DNA of 64,000 nt, taken from the NCBI GenBank assembly GCA_900291925.1, contig UWYS01000001.1, positions 1,240,001 to 1,304,000 of the forward strand, written 5' to 3'. Positions 9,845-18,226 of this stretch are shown piece by piece. How positions within the stretch are numbered: the first letter of the stretch is position 1; each line of letters opens with the position of its first letter. The notes beneath the pieces are model-generated. The model did no database searches. It saw only the letters and a list, made by a program, of their open reading frames with translations, and was not told the origin of the DNA. A program made the translations under genes and the position numbers. This stretch comes from Thecaphora thlaspeos. Taxonomy: Eukaryota > Basidiomycota > Ustilaginomycetes > Urocystidales > Glomosporiaceae.

Positions 9845-11887
9845 TCACCGCTGCGCCGCCGCCGCCGCCTGCGCCTTCCTCTTCTTCTCCTCCCTCCTCC
9901 TCTTCGCGGCCTCCTCCCTCTCCTCCTGCGTAGCGGCAATCTGCAGCGCTAGCCGGCCCGTCGGACCGCGGCCGTACACCGACCTCGCCTGGGCTACGGC
10001 GTCGCCACGTCGCTGTTGGTCCTCTTGCTTGTCCAGCACGTGCCGGCTGAAGCCCTGCCGCAGGTTGAGGAAGCCGCGCTGGAACCAGCCCATTGCCATC
10101 AGCTCCTGCTGATCGCGCAGCCGCGCTTCCTCGAGCAGCGCCTCTTCGCGAAGCCGACGCGCTCTCGCCGCGACGGTCAGAAACTCGTCCGTCACAAAGC
10201 CCTCCGGCGGCACGCCGCGCCCAATGCTGCCCAGCCCGACGACGCCCTTCCACCTGGGAGCCGGAATGGGCGACGAAAACGTTCCGAATCCCGTTAGCGT
10301 CGGGTTCAGCGAGGATGAATAGACGCCCTTCAGCCCGATGGCGCTGCTGGCGCTGCTCTGACCTCGTACCTTTTCCCCGCGCGTCGCCGCCTCTCTCGCC
10401 AGCTTCTCCTTGTTGAGCTGGGCGGCTATCTCGCTGCCCTGTATCATGAACCGCATCGCCTGATCCAAGAACGGCCGGAACAGCTCAGAAAGCCAGGCGT
10501 GGACCACGTTGAAGTCGCAGTTGTGTGAGAGAAAGACGGCGGCGACGTAGGCCTCGAACACATCGGCGTCCTTCTTCACCAGGCCTTTCTTGATGCTGCT
10601 GCTGCCGTCCTCGTCGGTAACCGCCGCCACCGTATCGGCACTGAGCTTCTCTTCCGTCGTGAGCCGCCACGAACCATTGAATGGGGGCTGTTGCTGCGCC
10701 GTCGGTGTCCCCTCACCAACCAGACCATCGTCGACCCGAGACGCCGTGCGCGTGCTCGGCGACGCTAGCCGTTTAAGCTCCTCGCGAAGCTCCCTGCGCC
10801 TTTCCGGCAGACCCGACTCGCGATAGAGGATACCGAGGATGTTGTTCTGCGCCGGGTAGTTGCTCAGCATCGTCAGCGTCCGCTCGTTGATGTCCGGATA
10901 GGTCTGGTAGGCGAGCAGCCGCGAGCTCATGTTGACGATCGAGTCGCCCAGCTGCTCGAGGCGCTCATGGTCCTCGAGGTCGTAGTCGTCGACCAGGCTG
11001 TCCAGGAAATCGTCCTCGTATGCCCCCTCGTCCTCCTGGTCGACGACGATGCTCTTGTTCAGGCGCAAGCTGAGCGTCTCGAGCCAGCGATCGTTGATCG
11101 GCGGCACCCGCTTAGCCCAATTCTCCGGGTCGGGACCGAGTGAGAGCCAGATAGTGTCCCGCTCGTCCAGGTCGGACGGCGGCGTGCTGCCCATCGAAAA
11201 GAGGCTGAAGATCGACGACTCGTCCTGCTTGATGTGGCCCCTCTCGCGCGCCCTCCGGATCGCCTGAGAGATGATGCGCGTCTGCGACTCGAGGCGTTCG
11301 GTCTTGTTTAGAGCAGCAACCGCGGCCTCTTCTGCCTGCCGCCGCTCCTCTTCCTCTCGGACCTTGTCTACATCGAGCGAAGAAGATGCTGATGACGGGG
11401 TGCCGTCAACGAAGGCATGACCGGCAAGCCGCTCCTTTGCAGCGACAAAGATGCGATTCAGTGCCTCGCTGATGCTCGCGGCTCTAGCAGAGGTCTGCGG
11501 CTCTAGCAGAGGCGGCGGAGGAGCTGGTGGTGGTGGTGGTTGTGGTTGTAATGGCACTGTTCGCGCTGTCGGTGATGGTGTTGAGGCTACTTCTGCTGCT
11601 GATGGGGTGGACGATGTTGAAGTCGGCTGCGGCGCAGATATTGGAGCGGTCGAGCTCCGTGGGAACGGTTGTGGTATCGGCGATGTGCGCTTTGCCTTCC
11701 AGGACGATGGCGCCGGCTGGCTACGCTCGTCAAGGAAATCCTTGACCCTGGTCGCAGACGATTTCTTGAAGATTACACTACGACGAGTGGCAGCAGCAGC
11801 AGCTCTCGTCAGCATCACAGTCACATTGCCGGCGCGGAGTCCCCGACGGACTGCGGCCCCCACGCGTTCGCCGAGGCGAGTCCGCAT
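9845..11887 (-). CDS. RNase III-domain protein, probably mitochondrial
   Basis: A 680-residue open frame. The N-terminus is Arg/Ala-rich and free of acidic residues after the first few, as in mitochondrial presequences. The RNase III fold spans roughly residues 250-465. It has the signature HERLEQLGDSIVNM near residue 307 (canonical ERLEFLGDAVL) and, near 440, DVFEAYVAAVFL, which carries the second catalytic Asp/Glu pair. A linker of about 90 residues separates the two. No double-stranded RNA-binding domain follows; the C-terminus is a basic coiled-coil-like tail rich in Glu, Arg and Ala. Candidates are a homologue of large mitoribosomal proteins with an RNase III fold (mL44/Mrpl3 type) or a mitochondrial RNA-processing enzyme. 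The frame stays open upstream of the first ATG (FGPEYKKRSKRPKDKHSKLA), so a further 5' exon is possible. Confidence 0.72.
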   Translation of the reverse strand: MRTRLGERVGAAVRRGLRAGNVTVMLTRAAAAATRRSVIFKKSSATRVKDFLDERSQPAPSSWKAKRTSPIPQPFPRSSTAPISAPQPTSTSSTPSAAEVASTPSPTARTVPLQPQPPPPPAPPPPLLEPQTSARAASISEALNRIFVAAKERLAGHAFVDGTPSSASSSLDVDKVREEEERRQAEEAAVAALNKTERLESQTRIISQAIRRARERGHIKQDESSIFSLFSMGSTPPSDLDERDTIWLSLGPDPENWAKRVPPINDRWLETLSLRLNKSIVVDQEDEGAYEDDFLDSLVDDYDLEDHERLEQLGDSIVNMSSRLLAYQTYPDINERTLTMLSNYPAQNNILGILYRESGLPERRRELREELKRLASPSTRTASRVDDGLVGEGTPTAQQQPPFNGSWRLTTEEKLSADTVAAVTDEDGSSSIKKGLVKKDADVFEAYVAAVFLSHNCDFNVVHAWLSELFRPFLDQAMRFMIQGSEIAAQLNKEKLAREAATRGEKVRGQSSASSAIGLKGVYSSSLNPTLTGFGTFSSPIPAPRWKGVVGLGSIGRGVPPEGFVTDEFLTVAARARRLREEALLEEARLRDQQELMAMGWFQRGFLNLRQGFSRHVLDKQEDQQRRGDAVAQARSVYGRGPTGRLALQIAATQEEREEAAKRRREEKKRKAQAAAAAQR

Positions 11888-12973
11888 GGCGATGAATCGG
11901 TCGCGTCGAGTGGTGGTCTGTCCACGCCTGTCGCTGTGGGCGTGCTTGGTCTGCTTGGCGAGCTTCGAGTGCTTGTCTTTGGGCCGCTTGGAGCGTTTCT
12001 TGTATTCGGGACCAAACTTTCCCCTGTAATGATTGGTGACGTGCAGACGTCGAACGCCATAGAGCCGCGCTGAATGATGGTCTTTGATGGTGGCGGCCGG
12101 AGTGGAAGAGGGGGACGAGGAGCAGCAGGAAGCGTGTCGAGCATCGGGTTAGCCAAGCTTTCTCGCCTGAAGCGCCCAAAAAAGCTGGCCTCTGCCGCCT
12201 CATTTGTCGCCCGATTCCCGAATCCTTGGCCGGCCTCGAGGTGCACCTCTCGCCCATCTTGAAGCTTGAACTCGAGCACAATGATGCGCTGGCAGGACCG
12301 CCTATATGCATCGCTGGAGAGCAGAGAAGCGTGTAGGAGTCTCTCGCCGTACATGACCGTAAATGGGTGTGTGTCTGGCGTAGTCGAAGGAGGCGCCGTG
12401 AAGGAATCATTCGCGCGAGAGATGCGGTAAGAGCGCGCGCACCACATGCCTTGTGCCGCGCGGCTCCTCTCGACGGCGCGCACCCACCTTGGCTCGGCGA
12501 AAGGCCGGGGCGCAGGGGCGCAGGGGCCAAGTGGGAAGAAAGTCGGGCCGCGTGAATTAGGATGACGAGGCGCATAATTACATCTTGTCTGGACCTATCT
12601 CGGCCGTAGGGCGACGAGGAGTGGCACCAGCACTCGCACGGCAACCCACTGCCCGCGCGCCTGGGAGCGGGCTGCCTCAACCCGCTTTTCCACGTCGCTG
12701 CCGCTCCTTCTTATCTTCCCCACCTTCCCCCACCATCCCCTCCCCCTTTGCCTCCCCCTCCCTCCCTAAGGCCGTGTCTGCTTTCTTGGTCGTGTGCGCG
12801 CTCTCGGTCACCGGGTTCCATCAAGGTGAGTGTCTGACCAGCGCGCCCACCACCACTATCCGGCACTCGACCGGCGCCAAAGATCATCGATTCCTTACTG
12901 AACCCTCACACGCTGCCTCCTCTCTTCCTCGCTACAGTGTCACGCAGGACGGACATTCGCCCTTTCCACCGCC
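11888..12973. other. Divergent promoter region of the RNase III and proline dehydrogenase genes
   Basis: No independent gene recognised. The part up to about 12100 could hold extra N-terminal coding sequence of the RNase III gene on the minus strand. The C/T-rich stretch at 12690-12800 probably belongs to the 5' region of the proline dehydrogenase gene. Confidence 0.4.
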
Positions 12974-14992
12974 ATGCCCGCCCCGTTTGCGCGATCCTTG
13001 TCCGTGGCACCGCGCCTACCTTCGGCCACGCTGCAGTGCCTCCGCATCAACAGACACACCACGTCGCCCTTGCGCTCCTTCTCCTCGGCCAGCGCCAGGT
13101 CATCTGGTCGGCAGTGGCAGCAGCAACAGCAGCATGCCTTCCATGCCTCGCGCACCCGCTCCTTCCTCCGCCTCGGCACCGCAGTCGCTAGCGCCTCCCT
13201 CGCACTGGCCGCCGCTGATGCCCTCTTTGGCAGCAGCGAACACCGCATCCTCCTCCTCGACGACAGCACCGCCCACATCGCCGAGTCTCACGTCCACGAG
13301 ACGCCAACGGAGGACGAATCCTACCAACCCCACCGGCCGCTGCGCAACCACTCGCTCTCCAAACTCCTCAACAGCTACGTCGTCTTCACAATCTGCTCGT
13401 TCCCCTGGATCGTCAATGCCGGTCCCGCCTTGATCGACTGGAGCGCCAGCACCAGCCTCCCCTTAGTGTGGCCGGTCACCGAATGGCTCGCCAGGCGCAC
13501 CTTCTTCAAGTGCTTCGTCAGCGACGACTCCGCACACGGCTCGCTGCCCGTCCTCTCCGACCTCTCTAGGGACTGCCTTGGCTCACTCCTCGTCTACTCG
13601 GTAGAGGTGACAAAGGACGGCGCACAGGGCAATGGCGACCATCCTTCCACCAACGAGGCCGCCTCGAACAAGTCGGCTATCCACCGGCCCTTTGTTGACG
13701 AGCTGCTCCACAGCGTCGACGTCGCTGCAGAGTTCTCGGCCCTTCCGCCCACTTTTGGCGCCGCCGACGCCGGCGAGGCAAAGGAGCTTGCCACGCGTCC
13801 GGACCGGTCCGGCAGTACCTTTGTCGCCATCAAGCTGTCCGGCCTGCTGTACGACTCGTCGGTCCTGGAGCGAGCCTCGGCCGCCATCGTGCCGCGCGAG
13901 TGGTTCAGCTCGCCTCCCGAGCCTGCGCCGCCGACTTCGATCAACGCCTCCGGCTACGCCGGCGCTCTGGCGATCCCCGTGGCTGCACTTAAACCCAAGG
14001 ATGTTGAGGCGCTCAAGGAGCTCTGGCAGGCGCTGCGCGAGGTCGCGCTGCGGGCGCAGCAGCACGGCAACGTCCGCATCGCTGTCGACGCCGAGTACAG
14101 CTGGTACCAGCCAGCCATCGATGCCATGTACGAGGCGATCGCCGCAGAGTTCAACCGGCCTGCTGGGAAGCAAAAGGACGGTGGAACCGAGGTCGGCGGC
14201 AGCAGGGGCGGCGTCAACGGGCCGCTCATCTACAATACATTCCAGGCCTACCTCCGTCGTACGCCGTCGCACCTCGCCGCCTCACTCGAGCGGGCTCGCA
14301 TGAACGGCTATACGCTCGGTGTCAAGCTGGTTCGCGGCGCATACATGGACGTCGAGAACGCCACCTGGTCCAACAAAAGCGTCGACACGCCGCCGGTCCC
14401 CGTCGCAATTAAGGGCAAGGCCGCATCGCCAGAGTACCTCGGCTGGAAGAGCCCCGTCTGGCCGACAAAGGATCTGACCGACCGCTGCTTCGATGGCTGC
14501 GCCGTCCGCCTCGCCGAAGAGATCCACCGCGACATCGAAAAGGGGAAGCAGACCGGTGCCCAACCGAGACTGGCCGTCATCTTTGCCAGTCACAACACCC
14601 AGTCGGCGCTCAAGGTGACGCGCAAGATGGTCGAGCTCGGGATGGCGAAGCCCGACACCGATCTCGCCGCCGCGGCCAAGCAGGCGGGCGAGCCGGTTCC
14701 ACTTGTCAACCTGCAGCTCGAGGAAGCAATCCGCGGGCGCATCTTCTTCGCCCAGCTGTACGGCATGGCTTCGGCGTTGACGGCGCGGATGCAGGCTGCC
14801 TTTGACCCGGATTCGGGCGGAACGGGCCCGCACGTCGTGCTCAAGTACGTCCCCTACGGTCCGCTCAAGCTCGTGATGCCCTACCTCGTCCGTCGCGCCG
14901 TCGAAAACGCCAGCGTCATGGGAGGCGGCGCGGCGCGGGAAAAGGAGCTTGTGCGCAGCGAGATCCTCTACCGGATCGGCCTGAAGCGCTAG
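12974..14992 (+). CDS. PUT1: Proline dehydrogenase, mitochondrial
   Basis: 672 residues in a single exon. It oxidises proline to pyrroline-5-carboxylate with FAD, the first step of proline catabolism in the mitochondrial matrix or inner membrane. The N-terminus is a Ser/Arg/Ala-rich presequence with a Gln run near residue 53. The PRODH barrel shows GVKLVRGAYMD near residue 450, ASHNTQSALK near 540 and the C-terminal signature YVPYGPLKLVMPYLVRRAVE near 625, which forms the proline and FAD site. The frame is uninterrupted and no residue key to the family is missing. The ATG at 12974 gives the presequence; an upstream ATG in another frame at 12937 is not used in this reading. Confidence 0.93.
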   Translation: MPAPFARSLSVAPRLPSATLQCLRINRHTTSPLRSFSSASARSSGRQWQQQQQHAFHASRTRSFLRLGTAVASASLALAAADALFGSSEHRILLLDDSTAHIAESHVHETPTEDESYQPHRPLRNHSLSKLLNSYVVFTICSFPWIVNAGPALIDWSASTSLPLVWPVTEWLARRTFFKCFVSDDSAHGSLPVLSDLSRDCLGSLLVYSVEVTKDGAQGNGDHPSTNEAASNKSAIHRPFVDELLHSVDVAAEFSALPPTFGAADAGEAKELATRPDRSGSTFVAIKLSGLLYDSSVLERASAAIVPREWFSSPPEPAPPTSINASGYAGALAIPVAALKPKDVEALKELWQALREVALRAQQHGNVRIAVDAEYSWYQPAIDAMYEAIAAEFNRPAGKQKDGGTEVGGSRGGVNGPLIYNTFQAYLRRTPSHLAASLERARMNGYTLGVKLVRGAYMDVENATWSNKSVDTPPVPVAIKGKAASPEYLGWKSPVWPTKDLTDRCFDGCAVRLAEEIHRDIEKGKQTGAQPRLAVIFASHNTQSALKVTRKMVELGMAKPDTDLAAAAKQAGEPVPLVNLQLEEAIRGRIFFAQLYGMASALTARMQAAFDPDSGGTGPHVVLKYVPYGPLKLVMPYLVRRAVENASVMGGGAAREKELVRSEILYRIGLKR

Positions 14993-15665
14993 ACGGTGGG
15001 GTCCAAATGCAGCCTTGCACCATTCCGACTCCGTCGAACGGATGCCTATCAGTTCACTTCCCCTTCCCTCTCCTTCTTTCCTGCTCCTTTTATTCTTGAT
15101 AAACTTATCCTGCTTACGATCCTCGCTTCTCGACGGTATATCAAACGACACGGGACGACAACTTACCACGGCACGGCGATCCTGCCCTTAACACTGGACC
15201 GCTACTCTCCATCTTCGACACTCAGCAACCACATACCTCGACGGCACGGCAGTCCTGCCCTTAACACTGGACTCACATCTACGCAATACCTCCGCCCGCT
15301 CACCACGCATGCATCCAACATCTTTTCACCTGCAACACGCACTGTACTTCTAGGCCGCGCCAAAGCCTCTTAACACATTTGGCACTCATTCCCCGGACCC
15401 CTGCATCGCTCCTCTTGTTGTCGTCATCGTCATTGTCATCGTCATCATCGTTGTCTTCTCTCCTGTAATAACAAATACTCTCTGACACCGTCGTCTTCTC
15501 TCGAATCGAGAGGGTGATTCGAGATCGACGCGAACGGACGATGGGCATGATGCGTGTTGATTGAGCGACTCTTGTGCATCGATCGATCAAAGCGAAGATA
15601 TATAAGTAATTTCATTTGGCGAATGCAGTGCAATACTAGGTGCAACGACGATGCATTGCGCTCTT
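14993..15665. other. Convergent 3' region with a direct repeat
   Basis: It lies between the stop codons of proline dehydrogenase and FKBP. It holds two near-identical copies of about 33 bp and a GTCATC microsatellite (about 15419-15456). No gene is seen. Confidence 0.5.
15167..15272. repeat. Two 33-bp direct repeats, 73 bp apart
   Basis: Copies at 15167-15199 and 15240-15272 both contain CCTGCCCTTAACACTGGAC and differ at a few bases. This looks like a local tandem duplication in the 3' flank of the proline dehydrogenase gene. Confidence 0.8.
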
Positions 15666-16922
15666 TTACTTGATCTCGACGAGCTTAACGTCGAAGATGA
15701 GGGTGGAGTTTGCGGGGATGCCTGGGATCTTTTGGTTTCCGTAGGCGAGTTTAGGCGGGCAGGTGAGACGACGTTCCGAACCGACCGTCATTCCCTTAAC
15801 TCCCTCGTCCCAACCCTTGATGACCTCTCCCTTTCCGAGCTTGAACAAGAAGGGCTTGCCCTTGACGCACTGGTCGAACACCTTGCCGTTCTCAAGTTTA
15901 CCGACGTATCGCATCCCCACCTTCATACCTGGCTTGGCCTGCGGTCCTTCACCCGCCTTCTTCTCCTCGATGATCAGACCAGAGGGGAGCTTGGTCTTGG
16001 CGAGCTGTTCAAGAGGGGTAGGAGGCAAAGCGAGGCGAGGGACAGGTGTCGGCGATTTAGATCGTGAATGCGGGGACGGTGGGATACGGTGAGAACGAGT
16101 CGGTGCACTTACCTTAGGCGCGGCAGCGGGCTTCACGGCCTTGGCCTTGGTCTCCTTGGGCGACTTGGTGGTGGGAGCCTCGGCCTTGATCTCCTTCTTG
16201 GCGGCGGGCGACGCGGCGGCAGCCTCCTTCTTGGAAGGGGTGGAGGTGGCCGAGGCCGTCTCGGCCTTCTTGGCCCTCTTCTGCTGGTTCTTGGAGAGGG
16301 CCGAGGCGGGGCTGTCGATCTCGGAAGCGGCGCGCTTCTTGGCCGACGCAGTGTCGGCAGCGGCGGCCTCGATGGCCTTCTTGGCGGCAGCCTTCTTGGC
16401 GGGCGTAGCGGTCTCGACAATCTCCTCGAACCTGTCCTCGGCATCCTCGTCGTCGTCGTCGTCGTCGTCGTCCATCTCGGCCATGTCAAAGTCCTCGTCG
16501 TCCGAATCGTCCGAATCGAACTCATCGTCCGAATCGGGCTCCTGGTCGTAAAAGTCCGGCGGGGCAACATAGTTCCCGATCAGGTCGATGGCAACGTCTC
16601 CCGTGATCGAGAAACCGACCAGCTCCTCTTCGCAAAACTGAACGTCGACGCGCTCCTGCTCCGTCCGCCCAGCGACGAGCGTGCAGAGCGTGTACGTCTT
16701 CTCCTCGGGCTTCGGGAGAGACTTCTCATCGTCCTCCTCGTCCTCGTCGATAGAGTAGCTGTCCGGGAACGAGGTGTAGGTCACCTTGACGAGCGCCTTA
16801 GCGCCCTCCTTGACCTCGTCGGCAAAGGCAACCTGGGTGATGCGGAAGTCACGCAGAACCTCCATGTGGTTCGTCTCGCCGGGCGTGAGCCTGAGGCCGA
16901 AGAATCCAACGGGCTGGGCCAT
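15666..16922 (-). CDS. Nucleolar FKBP-type peptidyl-prolyl isomerase (Fpr3/Fpr4-like)
   Basis: Exons 16113-16922 and 15666-16004, giving 382 residues. The N-terminus ([18 protein letters not shown]) is a nucleoplasmin-like fold, followed by acidic tracts ([13 protein letters not shown] and a run of eight Asp) and long Lys/Ala-rich basic segments, as in nucleolar histone-binding FKBPs. The C-terminal FKBP domain carries [32 protein letters not shown] and [20 protein letters not shown], with the rapamycin/proline pocket residues present. Such proteins act in chromatin and ribosomal DNA silencing. The intron 16005-16112 begins GTAAGT, ends CAG, is 108 nt long and has no stop, so a retained form would add 36 residues in frame. 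An upstream in-frame ATG near 17039 would add a His-rich leader; I chose 16922 because the family fold begins there. Confidence 0.9.
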   Translation of the reverse strand: MAQPVGFFGLRLTPGETNHMEVLRDFRITQVAFADEVKEGAKALVKVTYTSFPDSYSIDEDEEDDEKSLPKPEEKTYTLCTLVAGRTEQERVDVQFCEEELVGFSITGDVAIDLIGNYVAPPDFYDQEPDSDDEFDSDDSDDEDFDMAEMDDDDDDDDEDAEDRFEEIVETATPAKKAAAKKAIEAAAADTASAKKRAASEIDSPASALSKNQQKRAKKAETASATSTPSKKEAAAASPAAKKEIKAEAPTTKSPKETKAKAVKPAAAPKVSAPTRSHRIPPSPHSRSKSPTPVPRLALPPTPLEQLAKTKLPSGLIIEEKKAGEGPQAKPGMKVGMRYVGKLENGKVFDQCVKGKPFLFKLGKGEVIKGWDEGVKGMTVGSERRLTCPPKLAYGNQKIPGIPANSTLIFDVKLVEIK

Positions 16923-16973
16923 TTCGATGTACGTATGTGGAGAAGGTGGAGGGGAATCGAGTTGATAGTGTCG

Positions 16974-17030
16974 ATGGTGGTGATGGTGATGGTGATGGTG
17001 GTGGTGGTGGCAGTGGTGGTGGTGGGAGGA
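16974..17030. repeat. GGT/GAT trinucleotide microsatellite upstream of FKBP
   Basis: An imperfect run of GGTGAT and GGTGGT units. Read on the minus strand in the FKBP frame it would encode about 12 consecutive His residues just upstream of the chosen start. Confidence 0.75.
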
Positions 17031-17213
17031 GCGGGCCATAGCAATAAGAAAGTATTTGGCCGCTTTGGAGGGCCGTGGCCCCGGGGCAAGAAGAGCAACG
17101 AGGCTGGAAGAAGAAATTGGAAAAACCAGCGTGGATTTTCGCTTGACACGCCCAAATTTCTCGCGCGAAAGTCTGCACGAGCCAATCACCACACGCACCA
17201 ACACTCGCGGCTC

Positions 17214-18135
17214 ACGCGTCTCCCTGGGAACCTGTCCTTCCTTTCCTACCACCATCTCCTCGCCACCATGGTGCACCATCTCTCTTGTCGATGACCATCT
17301 CCTCCTGTATTGTTATTTCCTCTCTCTGACTCCATCGTTGCCAAAGTGGTCTTCACTGCTCTTCTGCCATCATGCCGCGCCACACAGTCCTACCGTCACA
17401 CCACCGAGCCGTCCGCAAAGAGGCAGCAAAGCTTGACAACCTTGCCACCTTCTACAACGTCTTCGCCCGCACCATCAAGGAGTATGACATTGCACGGGAC
17501 CAGCTGTACAACATGGACGAGACGGGCGTGATCATGGGCTTCTCTGGGAGGCAAAAGGTTGTTGTGCCGGCAGAAAAGAAGATCTCGACTTCTGCAACAA
17601 GTGCTGGGCGCTTTGGATTGTGCCGGTCTGCTTCCCTGCCCTTTGACCACCTCCTGTGCAAACTGCAGGGCAGCACAGACAAGAGAAAGGGCAGCCTTGT
17701 CCGGCACAAGCTGCTCAAGGCAGCCGAGACTTGGCATCATGCGACCGAGCTTGCCAACGAGAAGAAGTGTCGCAGTGCCTCACCGCTCAAGACCATTGCC
17801 AAGCCAGGCGACCGCCGTTACATCTGCAAGGACCAGATGATCGGCAGGGCCACGGGAGAGCGGCTCACCACCCATTGAGACCGCCAAGCCACCCACAATG
17901 ACCGACTCACTTGCACTGGATCCCTCCCTGCCCAGGCCAAGCAGTCTTGAGGCCTACAACGTCCCCCTGATCTTCCGTGACCCCTATGGCGGCTGTGGAG
18001 GACTTGGCAAGCCGGACTAGCTGTGCATTGCATGTAGTTGCCTTTTTCGTGTGGTCATCAACACAAGAGATGGTGCGCCATGGTGGCGAGGAGATGGTGG
18101 TAGGAAAGGAAGGACAGGTTCCCAGGGAGACGCGT
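17214..18135. mobile_element. Pogo/Fot1-type transposon remnant bounded by an 84-bp inverted repeat
   Basis: The left arm 17214-17297 and right arm 18052-18135 are inverted copies that differ by single substitutions and a small indel; the core reads GGAACCTGTCCTTCCTTTCC on the left arm. The internal 750 bases hold a shortened transposase gene (separate entry). No clear TA target duplication is visible at either edge. The left arm lies in the 5' region of the FKBP gene, so either the element inserted there or its arms include captured promoter sequence. Confidence 0.65.
17372..17878 (+). pseudogene. Truncated DDE transposase (Tc1/mariner, Pogo/Fot1 type)
   Basis: The frame contains FYNVFARTIKEYDIARDQLY followed by NMDETGVIMG, the block around the first catalytic Asp of Fot1/Pogo transposases. 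It continues with a Lys-rich piece (KLLKAAETWHHATELANEKK) typical of the C-terminal end of the family. The N-terminal DNA-binding helix-turn-helix part and the catalytic core between the first and last Asp are absent, so an internal deletion has joined two ends. At 168 codons it is about a third of the usual 500 or more. It cannot be an active transposase. Confidence 0.75.
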
Positions 18136-18226
18136 TACTCTCAATCAATTCGGCGCCAACAGCGTTGCGGACCTCGCGACCGTCGTACAAACCACCGGCT
18201 AACTAGCTAGCTCTTCACCCGCTCAG

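Noticed and set aside
11778..12680. 300-codon and 220-codon minus-strand frames upstream of the RNase III gene
   Set aside because: They conflict with each other, are Arg/Ser/Pro-rich and show no motif. Only a small in-frame extension of the RNase III gene is plausible there.
16068..17294. 408-codon open frame on the plus strand over FKBP
   Set aside because: It is the antisense shadow of the Asp/Ser- and Ala/Lys-rich FKBP coding region (runs of V, L and G) and has no family motif. The minus-strand reading has clear nucleoplasmin-like and FKBP domains.
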